From NCBI GenBank assembly GCA_016295225.1, contig JAEDLP010000028.1:1-16932 (forward strand): 16,932 nucleotides of DNA, given 5' to 3'. The stretch comes from Oscillospiraceae bacterium. Its GTDB lineage: Bacteria > Bacillota > Clostridia > Oscillospirales > Oscillospiraceae. The position numbers and the translations under genes are program-made. The notes under the pieces were generated by a model. The model made no database searches. It had not been told where the DNA came from and worked only from the letters and a program-made list of their open reading frames with translations. Positions within the stretch are counted from its first letter, which is position 1. Every line of letters starts with the position of its first letter. Below are positions 6,977 through 13,792 of the stretch, one piece after another.

Positions 6977-7009
6977 AAAAAAACACCTGCACCCCTCCGG
7001 GTGCAGGTG
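6977..7009 (-). terminator. Intrinsic terminator of the SDR/NTF2 operon
   Basis: On the minus strand, CACCTGCACCC-GGAG-GGGTGCAGGTG forms a perfect 11-bp stem (6984-7009). It runs straight into seven T residues (6977-6983). It starts 15 nt after the NTF2-like gene stop. Confidence 0.92.
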
Positions 7010-7024
7010 CTGGTGCTGCCGGGG

Positions 7025-7357
7025 TTAAGCCGGGCGGACCACCATGCGCTGGATCTCACCGTCCTCGCTGAAGTCCTGGATGGTGGCGATGGCGCGGATG
7101 TGGTAGCCGTTGTAGACGGCGTAGTAGTAGGCCTGGGTGTCGCTGACGATCACCGGGTCCATGATCTCAAACTTCCGGAAGAGGAACTGGTTCCGGAAGA
7201 ACATCTCGATTCCTTCGGGGCCATAGGCGTGGAAGAGAGGTCTTCCCGCATCCTTGGGGCAGTAGTCCACAAAGATGGCCATGGGGGCGAAAATCTTACT
7301 TAAAGCCACGGAATCCTGGTTGGCCATGGCGTTTACATACTGTTTAATCAAAGTCAT
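7025..7357 (-). CDS. NTF2-fold (SnoaL/ketosteroid-isomerase-like) small protein
   Basis: This 110-aa protein has the features of a one-domain NTF2-like fold: an N-terminal helix pair (MTLIKQYVNAMANQDSVALSKIFA), a short strand with an acidic residue (FVDY, D31), the PEGIEMFF helix and then curved strands rich in Tyr (TQAYYYAVYNGY). D31 lies where ketosteroid isomerases carry a catalytic Asp, but the length is shorter than those enzymes and I cannot confirm an active site. The ATG at 7357 follows AAGGAGG. It is the second gene of an operon, 21 nt after the SDR stop, and is closed by the terminator at 6984-7009. The pairing suggests both act on one small cyclic or polyketide/steroid-like substrate, as isomerase, dehydratase or binding partner. 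This is inference. Confidence 0.75.
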   Translation of the reverse strand: MTLIKQYVNAMANQDSVALSKIFAPMAIFVDYCPKDAGRPLFHAYGPEGIEMFFRNQFLFRKFEIMDPVIVSDTQAYYYAVYNGYHIRAIATIQDFSEDGEIQRMVVRPA

Positions 7358-7378
7358 GGGTCTCCCTCCTTATTGTAA

Positions 7379-8179
7379 TTAGTAAACCTTTTCGGAATTG
7401 AGCAGCGCGTCAGTGCCGCCGTCCACGAACATTACGTTGCCGTTGATGCCGTGGGCCAGGGGGGATGCCAGGAAGACGATCGCGTTGGCGATGTCCTCGG
7501 GGTTCATCAGGTCGTCGGTGCCGTAGTTGATGGGGATAGGAATTGCGGCCAGGGCAGCCTTGGCGTTTTCGCCCATGTTGACAGTCATGGGAGTGGCCAC
7601 GTTGCCGGGGGCTACTGCGTTGATGCGCAAGCCGTTGGCAGCCCAGGAGGGGGACACCCGGCGGACCCACCGGGCCAGGGCGTACTTGGTGGTGACGTAG
7701 ATGCTGTTGCCCACGTGGAGGTTGGTGCCGTCGAACTTCTCCACAATGTTCAGGATGCGTTCCTCGTTGATGGGCTTGGTCTGGCTGTAGTTGAGCATAT
7801 CCACCAGGTCCATGCGGGCGGCGCCCTGGGAGATGGTGTTGGAGGAGATGACCACGCAGCTGCCGCCCTTCTTCTTCAGCAGGTCGAACAGGCCGTGGGC
7901 CAGGTTTACCGCGCCGAAGTAGTTCAGGCTGATGATCAGCTTCAGGTTGCTGCCGGTGCCGTTGACGCCGGCGTTGCAGCACAGGCCGTCGATACCCTCG
8001 GGGTACTTCTCATGGAGGGTCTGGATCACATGGTCCCGGCCCTCCTTGGTGGCCAGGTTGGCGCAGATGTCGCCGTCCTTCAGATCCACGTTGACTACCT
8101 CATGGCCCTGGCTGCGCAGGATTTCCACGGTCTTTCCGCCGATGCCGCCGGAACCGCCGGTCACAACATAAACTCCCAT
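7379..8179 (-). CDS. Short-chain dehydrogenase/reductase, 3-alpha-hydroxysteroid-dehydrogenase-like
   Basis: This 266-aa classical SDR oxidises or reduces an alcohol/ketone pair with a nicotinamide cofactor. The Rossmann motif TGGSGGIG is at 7-14. An Asp after the second strand (VNVD, D32) favours NAD(H). NAG is at 69-71, the catalytic Ser is in ISSNT (112-113), and YVTTK supplies Tyr161 and Lys165. VDGGTDA near the C-terminus is typical. The compact N-terminus, NYFGA, VVISS and DGGTDA resemble the bacterial 3-alpha-hydroxysteroid dehydrogenase/carbonyl reductase branch from memory, so a steroid, bile acid or related carbonyl substrate is possible but unproven. ATG 8179 follows AAGGAGG with 9 nt spacing. 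It heads an operon with the NTF2-like gene, from the promoter at 8230-8257. Confidence 0.88.
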   Translation of the reverse strand: MGVYVVTGGSGGIGGKTVEILRSQGHEVVNVDLKDGDICANLATKEGRDHVIQTLHEKYPEGIDGLCCNAGVNGTGSNLKLIISLNYFGAVNLAHGLFDLLKKKGGSCVVISSNTISQGAARMDLVDMLNYSQTKPINEERILNIVEKFDGTNLHVGNSIYVTTKYALARWVRRVSPSWAANGLRINAVAPGNVATPMTVNMGENAKAALAAIPIPINYGTDDLMNPEDIANAIVFLASPLAHGINGNVMFVDGGTDALLNSEKVY

Positions 8180-8229
8180 AATTACGAACCTCCTTGGATA
8201 ATTTTTTGGGTTGATTTTGATTGTTCTCT

Positions 8230-8257
8230 ATTATCCATACTTTCCGAAAGTTGTAAA
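8230..8257 (-). promoter_or_regulatory. SDR operon promoter with palindrome in the spacer
   Basis: On the minus strand, TTTACA (8252-8257), 16 nt and GATAAT (8230-8235) form the promoter about 50 nt before the SDR ATG. The spacer contains the palindrome ACTTTC-G-GAAAGT (8239-8251), a likely site for a repressor or activator. No candidate regulator gene is adjacent. Confidence 0.6.
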
Positions 8258-8560
8258 GAGACAAAATCACAAAAAAAAGATTCAAAAGAAAAAAGAATTT
8301 GGACGACATGGGATTCTGGACATCGGTTCTTGCTTGAAACGCCTGAGAAACTGGAGAAAAGGCCTAAAAAAGCTGATTTTGTGCAGGATAAAAAGTTGAT
8401 GCTTGCATACAAAGGCGGGCGCGCCCCGATTTGAGCCGGGAAAATCCCGCCAGTCTCGTAAAAAAAGTCGAACTGGCAAAAGTTTTCCTTGTATTTCAGG
8501 GGAAAGGATGGTAAACTGCAACCGACAATTTAATAATGGGAGAAGCTATTTTTGTTGTAA

Positions 8561-8586
8561 CACCGTGAGTCAAACGGTGGAAGGAG
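8561..8586 (+). promoter_or_regulatory. Hairpin adjoining the ribosome binding site of the ABC binding protein gene
   Basis: CACCGT (8561-8566) and ACGGTG (8574-8579) form a perfect 6-bp stem with a 7-nt loop. The Shine-Dalgarno AAGGAG (8581-8586) begins one base later. The stem could modulate ribosome access or stabilise the 5' end. The function is inferred from position only. Confidence 0.4.
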
Positions 8587-8592
8587 AAGAAA

Positions 8593-10152
8593 ATGAAACG
8601 AATTTTCGCACTTTTCCTGTCGGTCCTGCTTCTGGCTGCTGTACTCTGCGCCTGCGGAGGCACAAAGCCTGAGGAAGATGCTGGTGGATTCGGCAGCGAC
8701 GAAACAAGCTCTTCCAGAGAGATCATCACCGGCGGCGAGCTGGTGGTTGGTATCTCTCAGGACCTGGGAGACAGTCTTGACCCGTATCAGATGACCGCGG
8801 CAGGAACCAGAGAGGTCTTATTTAACGTTTACGAGGGTCTGATCAAGCCTGACGCCACCGGCGACTACGTGCCCGCCGTGGCATCCGACTACACCGTGTC
8901 GGAGGATGGCCTGACCTATACCTTCCCCCTGCGGGATGGCGTGCTGTTCCACAACGGAGACGCCGTGACCGCCGAGGACGTTCTTTATTCCTTTGAAACC
9001 TGCGCTGCGACATCCAATGAGACGGATCTGATCGCGGCGCTTTCTGCTATTGAGAAGATCGAAGCTGACGGCGACAATCAGATCGTGATCACCCTCAGCG
9101 AGCCCAGCACCGCCTTCCTCAGCTATGCGGCCATGGTCTATATCGTGCCCGAGGGCTACAGCGACCAGGCCACCTCCCCCGTGGGTACTGGTCCCTTTAA
9201 GTTCGTCTCCCGCTCCGTGCAGGAGAGCCTGGTGATGGAGAAGTTCGCCGACTACTGGGGCGAGGCCGCTTACCTGGACAAGGTGACCTTCAAGATCTTT
9301 GAGGACGCCAACGCCCTCATGTCCGCCCTGAGCGCAGGCTCCATCGACATGGTCAACCACCTGACCATCGACCAGGTGGATACCGTGAAGGGTGAGGACT
9401 TCAAGGTCCTGGAAGGCACCATGAATCTGGTCCAGGCCCTGTACCTGAACAACGGCGTGGAGCCCTTCGACAACGAGAAGGTCCGTCAGGCCATGTGCTA
9501 TGCGGTGAATGTGGACGACATCCTGGAACTGACCGCCGCCGGTTACGGCGCAAAGCTGGGCAGCTCCATCTATCCCTCCTTCACCAAGTACTTCGACGAG
9601 AGCCTGGTGGATTACTATGACTACGACGTGGAGAAGGCAAAGAGCCTGCTGGCCGAGGCCGGCTATCCCGACGGGTTCTCCATGACCATCACCATCCCCT
9701 CCAACTACACCCCCCACATGAATGTGGGCGAAGTGCTGGTGGAGCAGCTGGCCCAGGTGGGCATCACCGCCACCATCGAGCCTGTGGAGTGGGAGACCTG
9801 GCTGACCAAGGTCTATGCGGGCCGGAACTTTGAGTCCACCGTCATCGGCTTTGACGCCGCCACCCTCAACGCTGGCGCCCTGCTGAACCGCTGGATGAGC
9901 ACCAACGAGAGCAACATGATCAACTACGACAACCCGGACTATGATGCTGTCATGGAGGAGGCCGCTGCCTGCACCGACGAGGAGCAGCAGACCGAGCTGT
10001 ACAAGGAGGCTGCAAGCATCCTGACCGAGACCGCCGCCAACGTCTATATCCAGGACCTGGCCGACTTCATGCTCGTTAAGTCCGACCTGGACGGCTACCA
10101 GTTCTATCCCATGTATGTGATGGATATGTCCAGCGTCCACTATGTGGCCTGA
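8593..10152 (+). CDS. ABC transporter substrate-binding lipoprotein, family 5 (peptide/nickel class)
   Basis: This 519-aa lipoprotein binds the ligand outside the membrane and delivers it to the two permeases encoded downstream. The signal peptide ends in VLCAC, with the lipidated Cys at residue 21, followed by a Gly/Ser/Glu-rich linker. The SBP_bac_5 domain runs from about residue 50 to 500. Its hallmark region is DPYQMTAAGTREVLFNVYEGL, then LTYTFPLRDGVLFHNGDAVTAEDV and SPVGTGPFKF. Length fits the DppA/OppA/NikA group. ATG 8593 follows AAGGAG. It is the first gene of a five-gene importer operon. Ligand type (di/oligopeptide, nickel chelate or opine) cannot be read from the binding protein alone. 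Confidence 0.93.
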   Translation: MKRIFALFLSVLLLAAVLCACGGTKPEEDAGGFGSDETSSSREIITGGELVVGISQDLGDSLDPYQMTAAGTREVLFNVYEGLIKPDATGDYVPAVASDYTVSEDGLTYTFPLRDGVLFHNGDAVTAEDVLYSFETCAATSNETDLIAALSAIEKIEADGDNQIVITLSEPSTAFLSYAAMVYIVPEGYSDQATSPVGTGPFKFVSRSVQESLVMEKFADYWGEAAYLDKVTFKIFEDANALMSALSAGSIDMVNHLTIDQVDTVKGEDFKVLEGTMNLVQALYLNNGVEPFDNEKVRQAMCYAVNVDDILELTAAGYGAKLGSSIYPSFTKYFDESLVDYYDYDVEKAKSLLAEAGYPDGFSMTITIPSNYTPHMNVGEVLVEQLAQVGITATIEPVEWETWLTKVYAGRNFESTVIGFDAATLNAGALLNRWMSTNESNMINYDNPDYDAVMEEAAACTDEEQQTELYKEAASILTETAANVYIQDLADFMLVKSDLDGYQFYPMYVMDMSSVHYVA

Positions 10153-10224
10153 CACAGACCGCAGCGCAAACCCTGATGTAATACGATAAGCCCCATCACC
10201 TGAAAGAGAAAGGAGGGCGGGAAG

Positions 10225-11166
10225 ATGAAATACGTTCTGCGTAAACTGACCACTCTCATTATTACATTGTTCATTGTATCCCTTCTTGCCTTCCTCGCCT
10301 TTCAGGTGATCCCGGGCTCTCCGGCCACCCGCATGCTGGGGACCAACGCCACCCCGGAGAAGATCGCCGCCCTGGAGGCCGAGCTGGGCTTTGACCAGCC
10401 GGTGCTGATCCGTTACGGCCACTGGGTGCTGGACTTCGTCCGGGGGGATTGGGGGATCTCCTACAGCTACAGCATGCCCGTGAAGGACATGATCTTGGAA
10501 AAACTTCCTGCCACTGCCACCCTGGTGATTCTGGCCTTTCTGCTGGTGGTTTTGGCGTCCTTCCCCCTGGGGGTGGCCACCGCCAGGCGGGAGGGCAGCG
10601 GGCTGGACCGGTTCATCACCGTGGTCAACCAGATCTGCATGTCCATCCCCCCGGTCTTCGTGGGTATTTTGCTGAGCTTCGTCTTCGGCATCACCCTGAG
10701 GGTTTTCGTGCCCGGGAACTTCGTGACCTTCTCGGAGAGTCCCGGCCGGTTCTTGGTGTATATGATCTTCCCGGCCATCGCCGTGGCCCTGTCCCGGATC
10801 GCCATGACCGTGAAGATGCTCCGCTCCTCCATTCTGGATGAGATGAACAAGGACTATATCCGCACCGCCTTCAGCCGGGGCCGCACCCGTGCCGACGCCC
10901 TGCGGCGGCACGCCCTGCGCAACGCCCTCATTCCCGTGGTCGCCTTCCTGGCGGTGACGGCGGCCGAGCTGGTGGCGGGGACCATCGTGGTGGAGCAGGT
11001 CTTTGCCGTGCCCGGCGTGGGCCGGTTGCTGCTGGCCTCCATCAGCGGACGGGACTTCCCCGTGGCCCAGGCTATCGTGGTTCTGCTGGCCGCCTGGGTG
11101 GTCATCGTGAACTTCATCGCGGATATCCTATACCAGTATATGGACCCCCGCATTAGAATTCAATGA
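10225..11166 (+). CDS. ABC transporter permease, DppB/OppB/NikB type
   Basis: This 313-aa integral membrane protein forms one half of the importer channel. The N-terminal helix (about 9-30) and the loop with PGSPATRMLG and the Asp/Gly-rich FVRGDWGISYSYSMPV are typical of the DppB branch. Further membrane helices follow near 93-120, 135-160, 175-195, 235-260 and 285-305. The cytoplasmic EAA loop, which docks the ATPases, lies at about 210-235 and contains DYIRTAFSRGRTRADALRRHALRNALIP. ATG 10225 has AAGGAGG at 8 nt. It lies 72 nt after the binding-protein gene, with no terminator between, and 37 nt before the second permease. Confidence 0.93.
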   Translation: MKYVLRKLTTLIITLFIVSLLAFLAFQVIPGSPATRMLGTNATPEKIAALEAELGFDQPVLIRYGHWVLDFVRGDWGISYSYSMPVKDMILEKLPATATLVILAFLLVVLASFPLGVATARREGSGLDRFITVVNQICMSIPPVFVGILLSFVFGITLRVFVPGNFVTFSESPGRFLVYMIFPAIAVALSRIAMTVKMLRSSILDEMNKDYIRTAFSRGRTRADALRRHALRNALIPVVAFLAVTAAELVAGTIVVEQVFAVPGVGRLLLASISGRDFPVAQAIVVLLAAWVVIVNFIADILYQYMDPRIRIQ

Positions 11167-11203
11167 GTTTCAAAAGTCATCTCGCAGAGGGGAGGGACGG
11201 AAG

Positions 11204-12055
11204 GTGAACATCTTCAGAATGAAAGACCGCGGGGAGAGAAGATCCATGGAGGGCAGGGACGGCCCCAACTACTTCCTCATCAGCGGCTCTATTATTTCCG
11301 CCCTTATGGCGGCGCTCATTTTGGTGGGGTTCGTCTGGACTCCTTACGGCACCACGGAGATGTCCGGCCGGGAGAAGTTTATGCCTCCCTGCCTGAGTCA
11401 TCCCCTGGGAACCGACAACTTCGGGCGCGACCTGCTCTCCAGAATCATGGAGGGCGCGGGCAGCACCTTCCTCATTGCCCTGTGCGTGGTGCTCATCGGC
11501 GGGATCATCGGCACCATCATCGGCTGTCTTACCGGCTACTTCGGCGGCGCGGCCGACCTGATCCTCATGCGGGTGTGCGATGCCATTACCGCCTTCCCCA
11601 GCATCCTGCTGGCCCTGGTGCTCATCGCTGTCATCGGCATGGGCAAGTACCAGATCACCGTCATCCTTGGCATCCTCTTCATCCCCTCCTTCGCCCGCGT
11701 GGTGCGAGGGGAAGTGGCCAAGCAAAAGAACCTGAACTATGTGGCCTCCGCCCGGCTCATGGGGGCCAGTCACCTGCGCATCATTTTCCGCCACATCCTG
11801 CCCAACACCGTGCAGGTCCTGCTGCCCATCCTGGCCATCGGCTTCAACAACGCCGTTCTGGCTGAGGCCAGCATGAGCTATCTGGGGGTGGGCGTGCTGC
11901 CCCCGGACGCCTCCCTGGGCCGCATGCTGTCCGAGTCCCAGACCTACCTGGGCAAGGCCCCCTGGTACGCCCTGTTCACCGGCCTGACCATCGTGCTGAT
12001 GATCCTGGGCATGAGCCTGCTCACCGAGGGCCTCCAGCAGCGGAGAAGAAAATAA
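11204..12055 (+). CDS. ABC transporter permease, DppC/OppC/NikC type
   Basis: This 283-aa membrane protein forms the second half of the channel. The first helix is near residues 25-48. The diagnostic HPLGTDNFGRDLLSR follows at about 66-80, then helices around 88-118, 126-150, 210-235 and 255-275. The EAA loop is NYVASARLMGASHLRIIFRH, which contacts an ATPase. I keep the GTG start at 11204 because GGAGGG lies 7 nt upstream; the ATG at 11219 has no comparable site. A short gap with a GC-rich hairpin (12065-12084) separates it from the first ATPase gene, so the operon probably continues. Confidence 0.92.
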   Translation: MNIFRMKDRGERRSMEGRDGPNYFLISGSIISALMAALILVGFVWTPYGTTEMSGREKFMPPCLSHPLGTDNFGRDLLSRIMEGAGSTFLIALCVVLIGGIIGTIIGCLTGYFGGAADLILMRVCDAITAFPSILLALVLIAVIGMGKYQITVILGILFIPSFARVVRGEVAKQKNLNYVASARLMGASHLRIIFRHILPNTVQVLLPILAIGFNNAVLAEASMSYLGVGVLPPDASLGRMLSESQTYLGKAPWYALFTGLTIVLMILGMSLLTEGLQQRRRK

Positions 12056-12064
12056 ACCGTGTAG

Positions 12065-12084
12065 GGCGGGGGCTTCCTCCCGCC
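12065..12084 (+). repeat. GC-rich hairpin between permease and ATPase genes
   Basis: GGCGGG (12065-12070) and CCCGCC (12079-12084) form a 6-bp stem with an 8-nt loop. No T tract follows, so it is not a standard terminator. It may protect or process mRNA within the operon, or be a dispersed intergenic repeat. Confidence 0.45.
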
Positions 12085-12121
12085 GCTGCGTTAGCTGACC
12101 CACAGAAAGGGGCAGAACGAT

Positions 12122-12913
12122 ATGTTGTTAGAAATCCAAGATCTTCGCATCCACTTTCGGGACGCCCCGGCGGGAAAGGACGCGGTGAAGGGGATCTCCT
12201 TCCACATGGACGAGGGGGAGATCTTAGGTCTGGTGGGGGAGTCCGGCTCCGGCAAGACGGTCACCGCCATGGCTCTGTCCAGCCTGCTCAGCAACGCCAA
12301 GACCGAGATGACCGGGGCCATTCTCTTTCAGGGCAAGGACATGTTCCGGGCCAGCCGGGAGGAGCTTCGGGCCATGCGGGGCAAGGACATCTGCGTGGTC
12401 TTCCAGGAGCCCATGACCTCCATGGACCCGGTGATGCGCATCGGCCCCCAGATCGAGGAGGCCCTTCTCGTCCACACCGACCTGTCCCCGGCGGAGCGGA
12501 AGGCCAAGGCCCTCCAGGCCATGGCCGACGCAGAGCTGCCCGACCCGGAGACCCTGTACTACAAGTACCCCCACGAGCTGTCCGGCGGTATGCTCCAGCG
12601 GGCCATGATCGCCGCTGCCATCATCTCCGAGCCCAAGCTCCTGATCTGCGACGAGCCCACCACCGCCCTGGATGTGACCATCCAGGAGGGTATCCTGGCG
12701 CTGCTGAAAAAGATCAACCGGGAGAAGGGGACCGGCATCCTCTTCATCTCCCACAACCTCCACGTGGTGCGCAAGCTGTGCACCCGGGTGGCGGTTATGT
12801 GCAAGGGAGAACTGGTGGAGGAGGGGGACGTGGACCAGGTCTTCTTCCAGCCCCGGCAGGATTACACCAAGCGGCTCATCGCCGCCATCCCCACCAGACG
12901 GAAACGAGGGTGA
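12122..12913 (+). CDS. ABC transporter ATP-binding protein, DppD/NikD type (short form)
   Basis: This 263-aa ATPase powers the importer. Walker A is GESGSGKT (39-46), the Q-loop FQEP (94-97), the signature LSGGM (153-157), Walker B LLICDEP (173-179) and the H-loop His 211. It ends soon after QDYTKRLIAAIP, so the long C-terminal extension of DppD and OppD (about 320-340 aa in all) is absent. The length is close to NikD or CntD of nickel and metallophore importers. The ATG follows AAAGGGG. The partner ATPase gene starts 4 nt after its stop, which implies translational coupling. Confidence 0.92.
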   Translation: MLLEIQDLRIHFRDAPAGKDAVKGISFHMDEGEILGLVGESGSGKTVTAMALSSLLSNAKTEMTGAILFQGKDMFRASREELRAMRGKDICVVFQEPMTSMDPVMRIGPQIEEALLVHTDLSPAERKAKALQAMADAELPDPETLYYKYPHELSGGMLQRAMIAAAIISEPKLLICDEPTTALDVTIQEGILALLKKINREKGTGILFISHNLHVVRKLCTRVAVMCKGELVEEGDVDQVFFQPRQDYTKRLIAAIPTRRKRG

Positions 12914-12917
12914 GACC

Positions 12918-13646
12918 ATGGAGCCTATCCTGGAGATCAAAAACTTAAACAGCTTCTACCGTCAGGGCGGCAATGCCTTTACCAAGGGCAAGTCTGTCCA
13001 GGTGCTGAAAAATGTCAACGTGACCATCGGCCAGGGAGAGGTTCTGGGTCTGGTGGGGGAGTCGGGCTCCGGCAAGTCCACCCTGGCCAAGTCCATCCTG
13101 GGCATGACCGAGTACCAGGGGGAGATCGTCCACCACTCCCGCCGGCCCCAGATGGTCTTTCAAGACCCCTACTCCTCCCTGAACCCCGCATTTACCATCC
13201 GGCGGATCGTAGAGGAGCCCCTGCGCATTTACGGCAAGCACACCCCCGCCCAGCGGAAGCAGAAGGTGGAGGAGATGCTGGAGGCCGTAGGCCTGGGCCC
13301 TGAGTTCCACGACCGGAAGCCCGCCCAGCTCTCCGGCGGCCAGCGGCAGCGGGTGTCCATCGCCGCCGCCCTCATCGTCCGGCCAAAGCTGGTGATCTTG
13401 GACGAAGCGGTTTCTGCCCTGGACGTGACCATCCAGGACCAGATTTTGGATCTGCTGATGAAGCTCCGCCGGGAGTTCGACCTGAGTTATCTGTTTATCT
13501 CCCACGACCTGAATGTTATCTACCAGTGCTGTGACCGGGTCATCGTCATGAAGAAGGGGGAGATCGTGGAGGAGAATACCGTGGACGGTATCTTCGACCA
13601 CCCCGTCCACCCCTACACCAAGCAGCTGTTAAAGGCTGCGGAATAA
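12918..13646 (+). CDS. ABC transporter ATP-binding protein, DppF/NikE type (short form)
   Basis: This 242-aa second ATPase is the expected partner of the preceding one. Walker A is GESGSGKST (47-55), the signature LSGGQRQRV begins at 138, Walker B is LVILDEAVSALD (148-159) and the H-loop is SHDL (185-188). It stops right after HPVHPYTKQLLKAAE, so only the start of the oligopeptide-type C-terminal region is present. DppF and OppF usually exceed 300 aa, while NikE and CntF are near 250-270. The ribosome binding site GAGGG (12906-12910) lies inside the end of the upstream gene. The operon ends at the terminator at 13660-13688. Confidence 0.92.
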   Translation: MEPILEIKNLNSFYRQGGNAFTKGKSVQVLKNVNVTIGQGEVLGLVGESGSGKSTLAKSILGMTEYQGEIVHHSRRPQMVFQDPYSSLNPAFTIRRIVEEPLRIYGKHTPAQRKQKVEEMLEAVGLGPEFHDRKPAQLSGGQRQRVSIAAALIVRPKLVILDEAVSALDVTIQDQILDLLMKLRREFDLSYLFISHDLNVIYQCCDRVIVMKKGEIVEENTVDGIFDHPVHPYTKQLLKAAE

Positions 13647-13659
13647 CCGCTGTATCCTC

Positions 13660-13688
13660 CGCCCTCCGGCTTTGCCGGAGGGCGTTTC
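13660..13688 (+). terminator. Terminator of the ABC importer operon
   Basis: CGCCCTCCGGC (13660-13670) and GCCGGAGGGCG (13674-13684) form an 11-bp perfect stem with loop TTT. TTTCT follows. It sits 13 nt after the last ATPase stop. The T tract is short but the stem is very stable. Confidence 0.8.
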
Positions 13689-13702
13689 TGCTGGGAAGGC
13701 CC

Positions 13703-13731
13703 TTGCAAGATCCGGTCTTTTGTTGTAGAAT
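13703..13731 (+). promoter_or_regulatory. Promoter of the SLH/C39 protein gene
   Basis: TTGCAA (13703-13708), 17 nt and TAGAAT (13726-13731) form a sigma-A promoter about 60 nt before the ATG, immediately after the importer terminator. Confidence 0.6.
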
Positions 13732-13752
13732 ACCTGCTGTTAAGGAACCATT

Positions 13753-13773
13753 CGCGGGCTCTCCCGCGTTTTT
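13753..13773 (+). terminator. Terminator-like hairpin in the leader of the SLH/C39 gene
   Basis: CGCGGG-CTCT-CCCGCG (13753-13768) is a perfect 6-bp GC stem followed directly by TTTTT (13769-13773). It lies between the predicted transcription start (about 13738) and the ribosome binding site. It could attenuate the gene, or act as a second terminator for read-through from the ABC operon. Confidence 0.5.
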
Positions 13774-13792
13774 ATGAGAGGAGAAGAATACC

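Larger units (their letters stand above)
6437..7024. other. 588-nt intergenic region without a supported gene
   Basis: This AT-rich gap lies between the pyridoxal kinase start and the NTF2-like gene stop. It holds a strong promoter, a candidate RNA and a terminator (6563-6774), and the terminator of the upstream operon (6984-7009). Between them, 6776-6983 contains only low-complexity A/T sequence and a short direct repeat. Short minus-strand open frames occur but lack ribosome binding sites and protein-like composition. Confidence 0.7.
8180..8592. other. 413-nt intergenic region between divergent SDR and ABC operons
   Basis: The left part carries the SDR promoter. The middle is A/T-rich with no supported gene. 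A GC-rich hairpin-forming block lies at 8414-8451. The right part contains TTTAATAAT near 8529-8537 as a weak possible -10 box, and a hairpin next to the ribosome binding site of the ABC operon (8561-8579). I find no clear -35 box for the ABC operon. Confidence 0.6.

Noticed and set aside
6620..6992. Short minus-strand open frames in the pyridoxal kinase upstream region
   Set aside because: They have no ribosome binding sites and non-protein-like composition, and one spans the promoter and the candidate RNA.
8818..10911. 697-codon open frame on the minus strand across the binding protein and first permease genes
   Set aside because: It is antisense to two clear genes, rich in His, Gly and Gln as expected from reverse reading of GC-rich codons, and has no ribosome binding site or recognisable domain.
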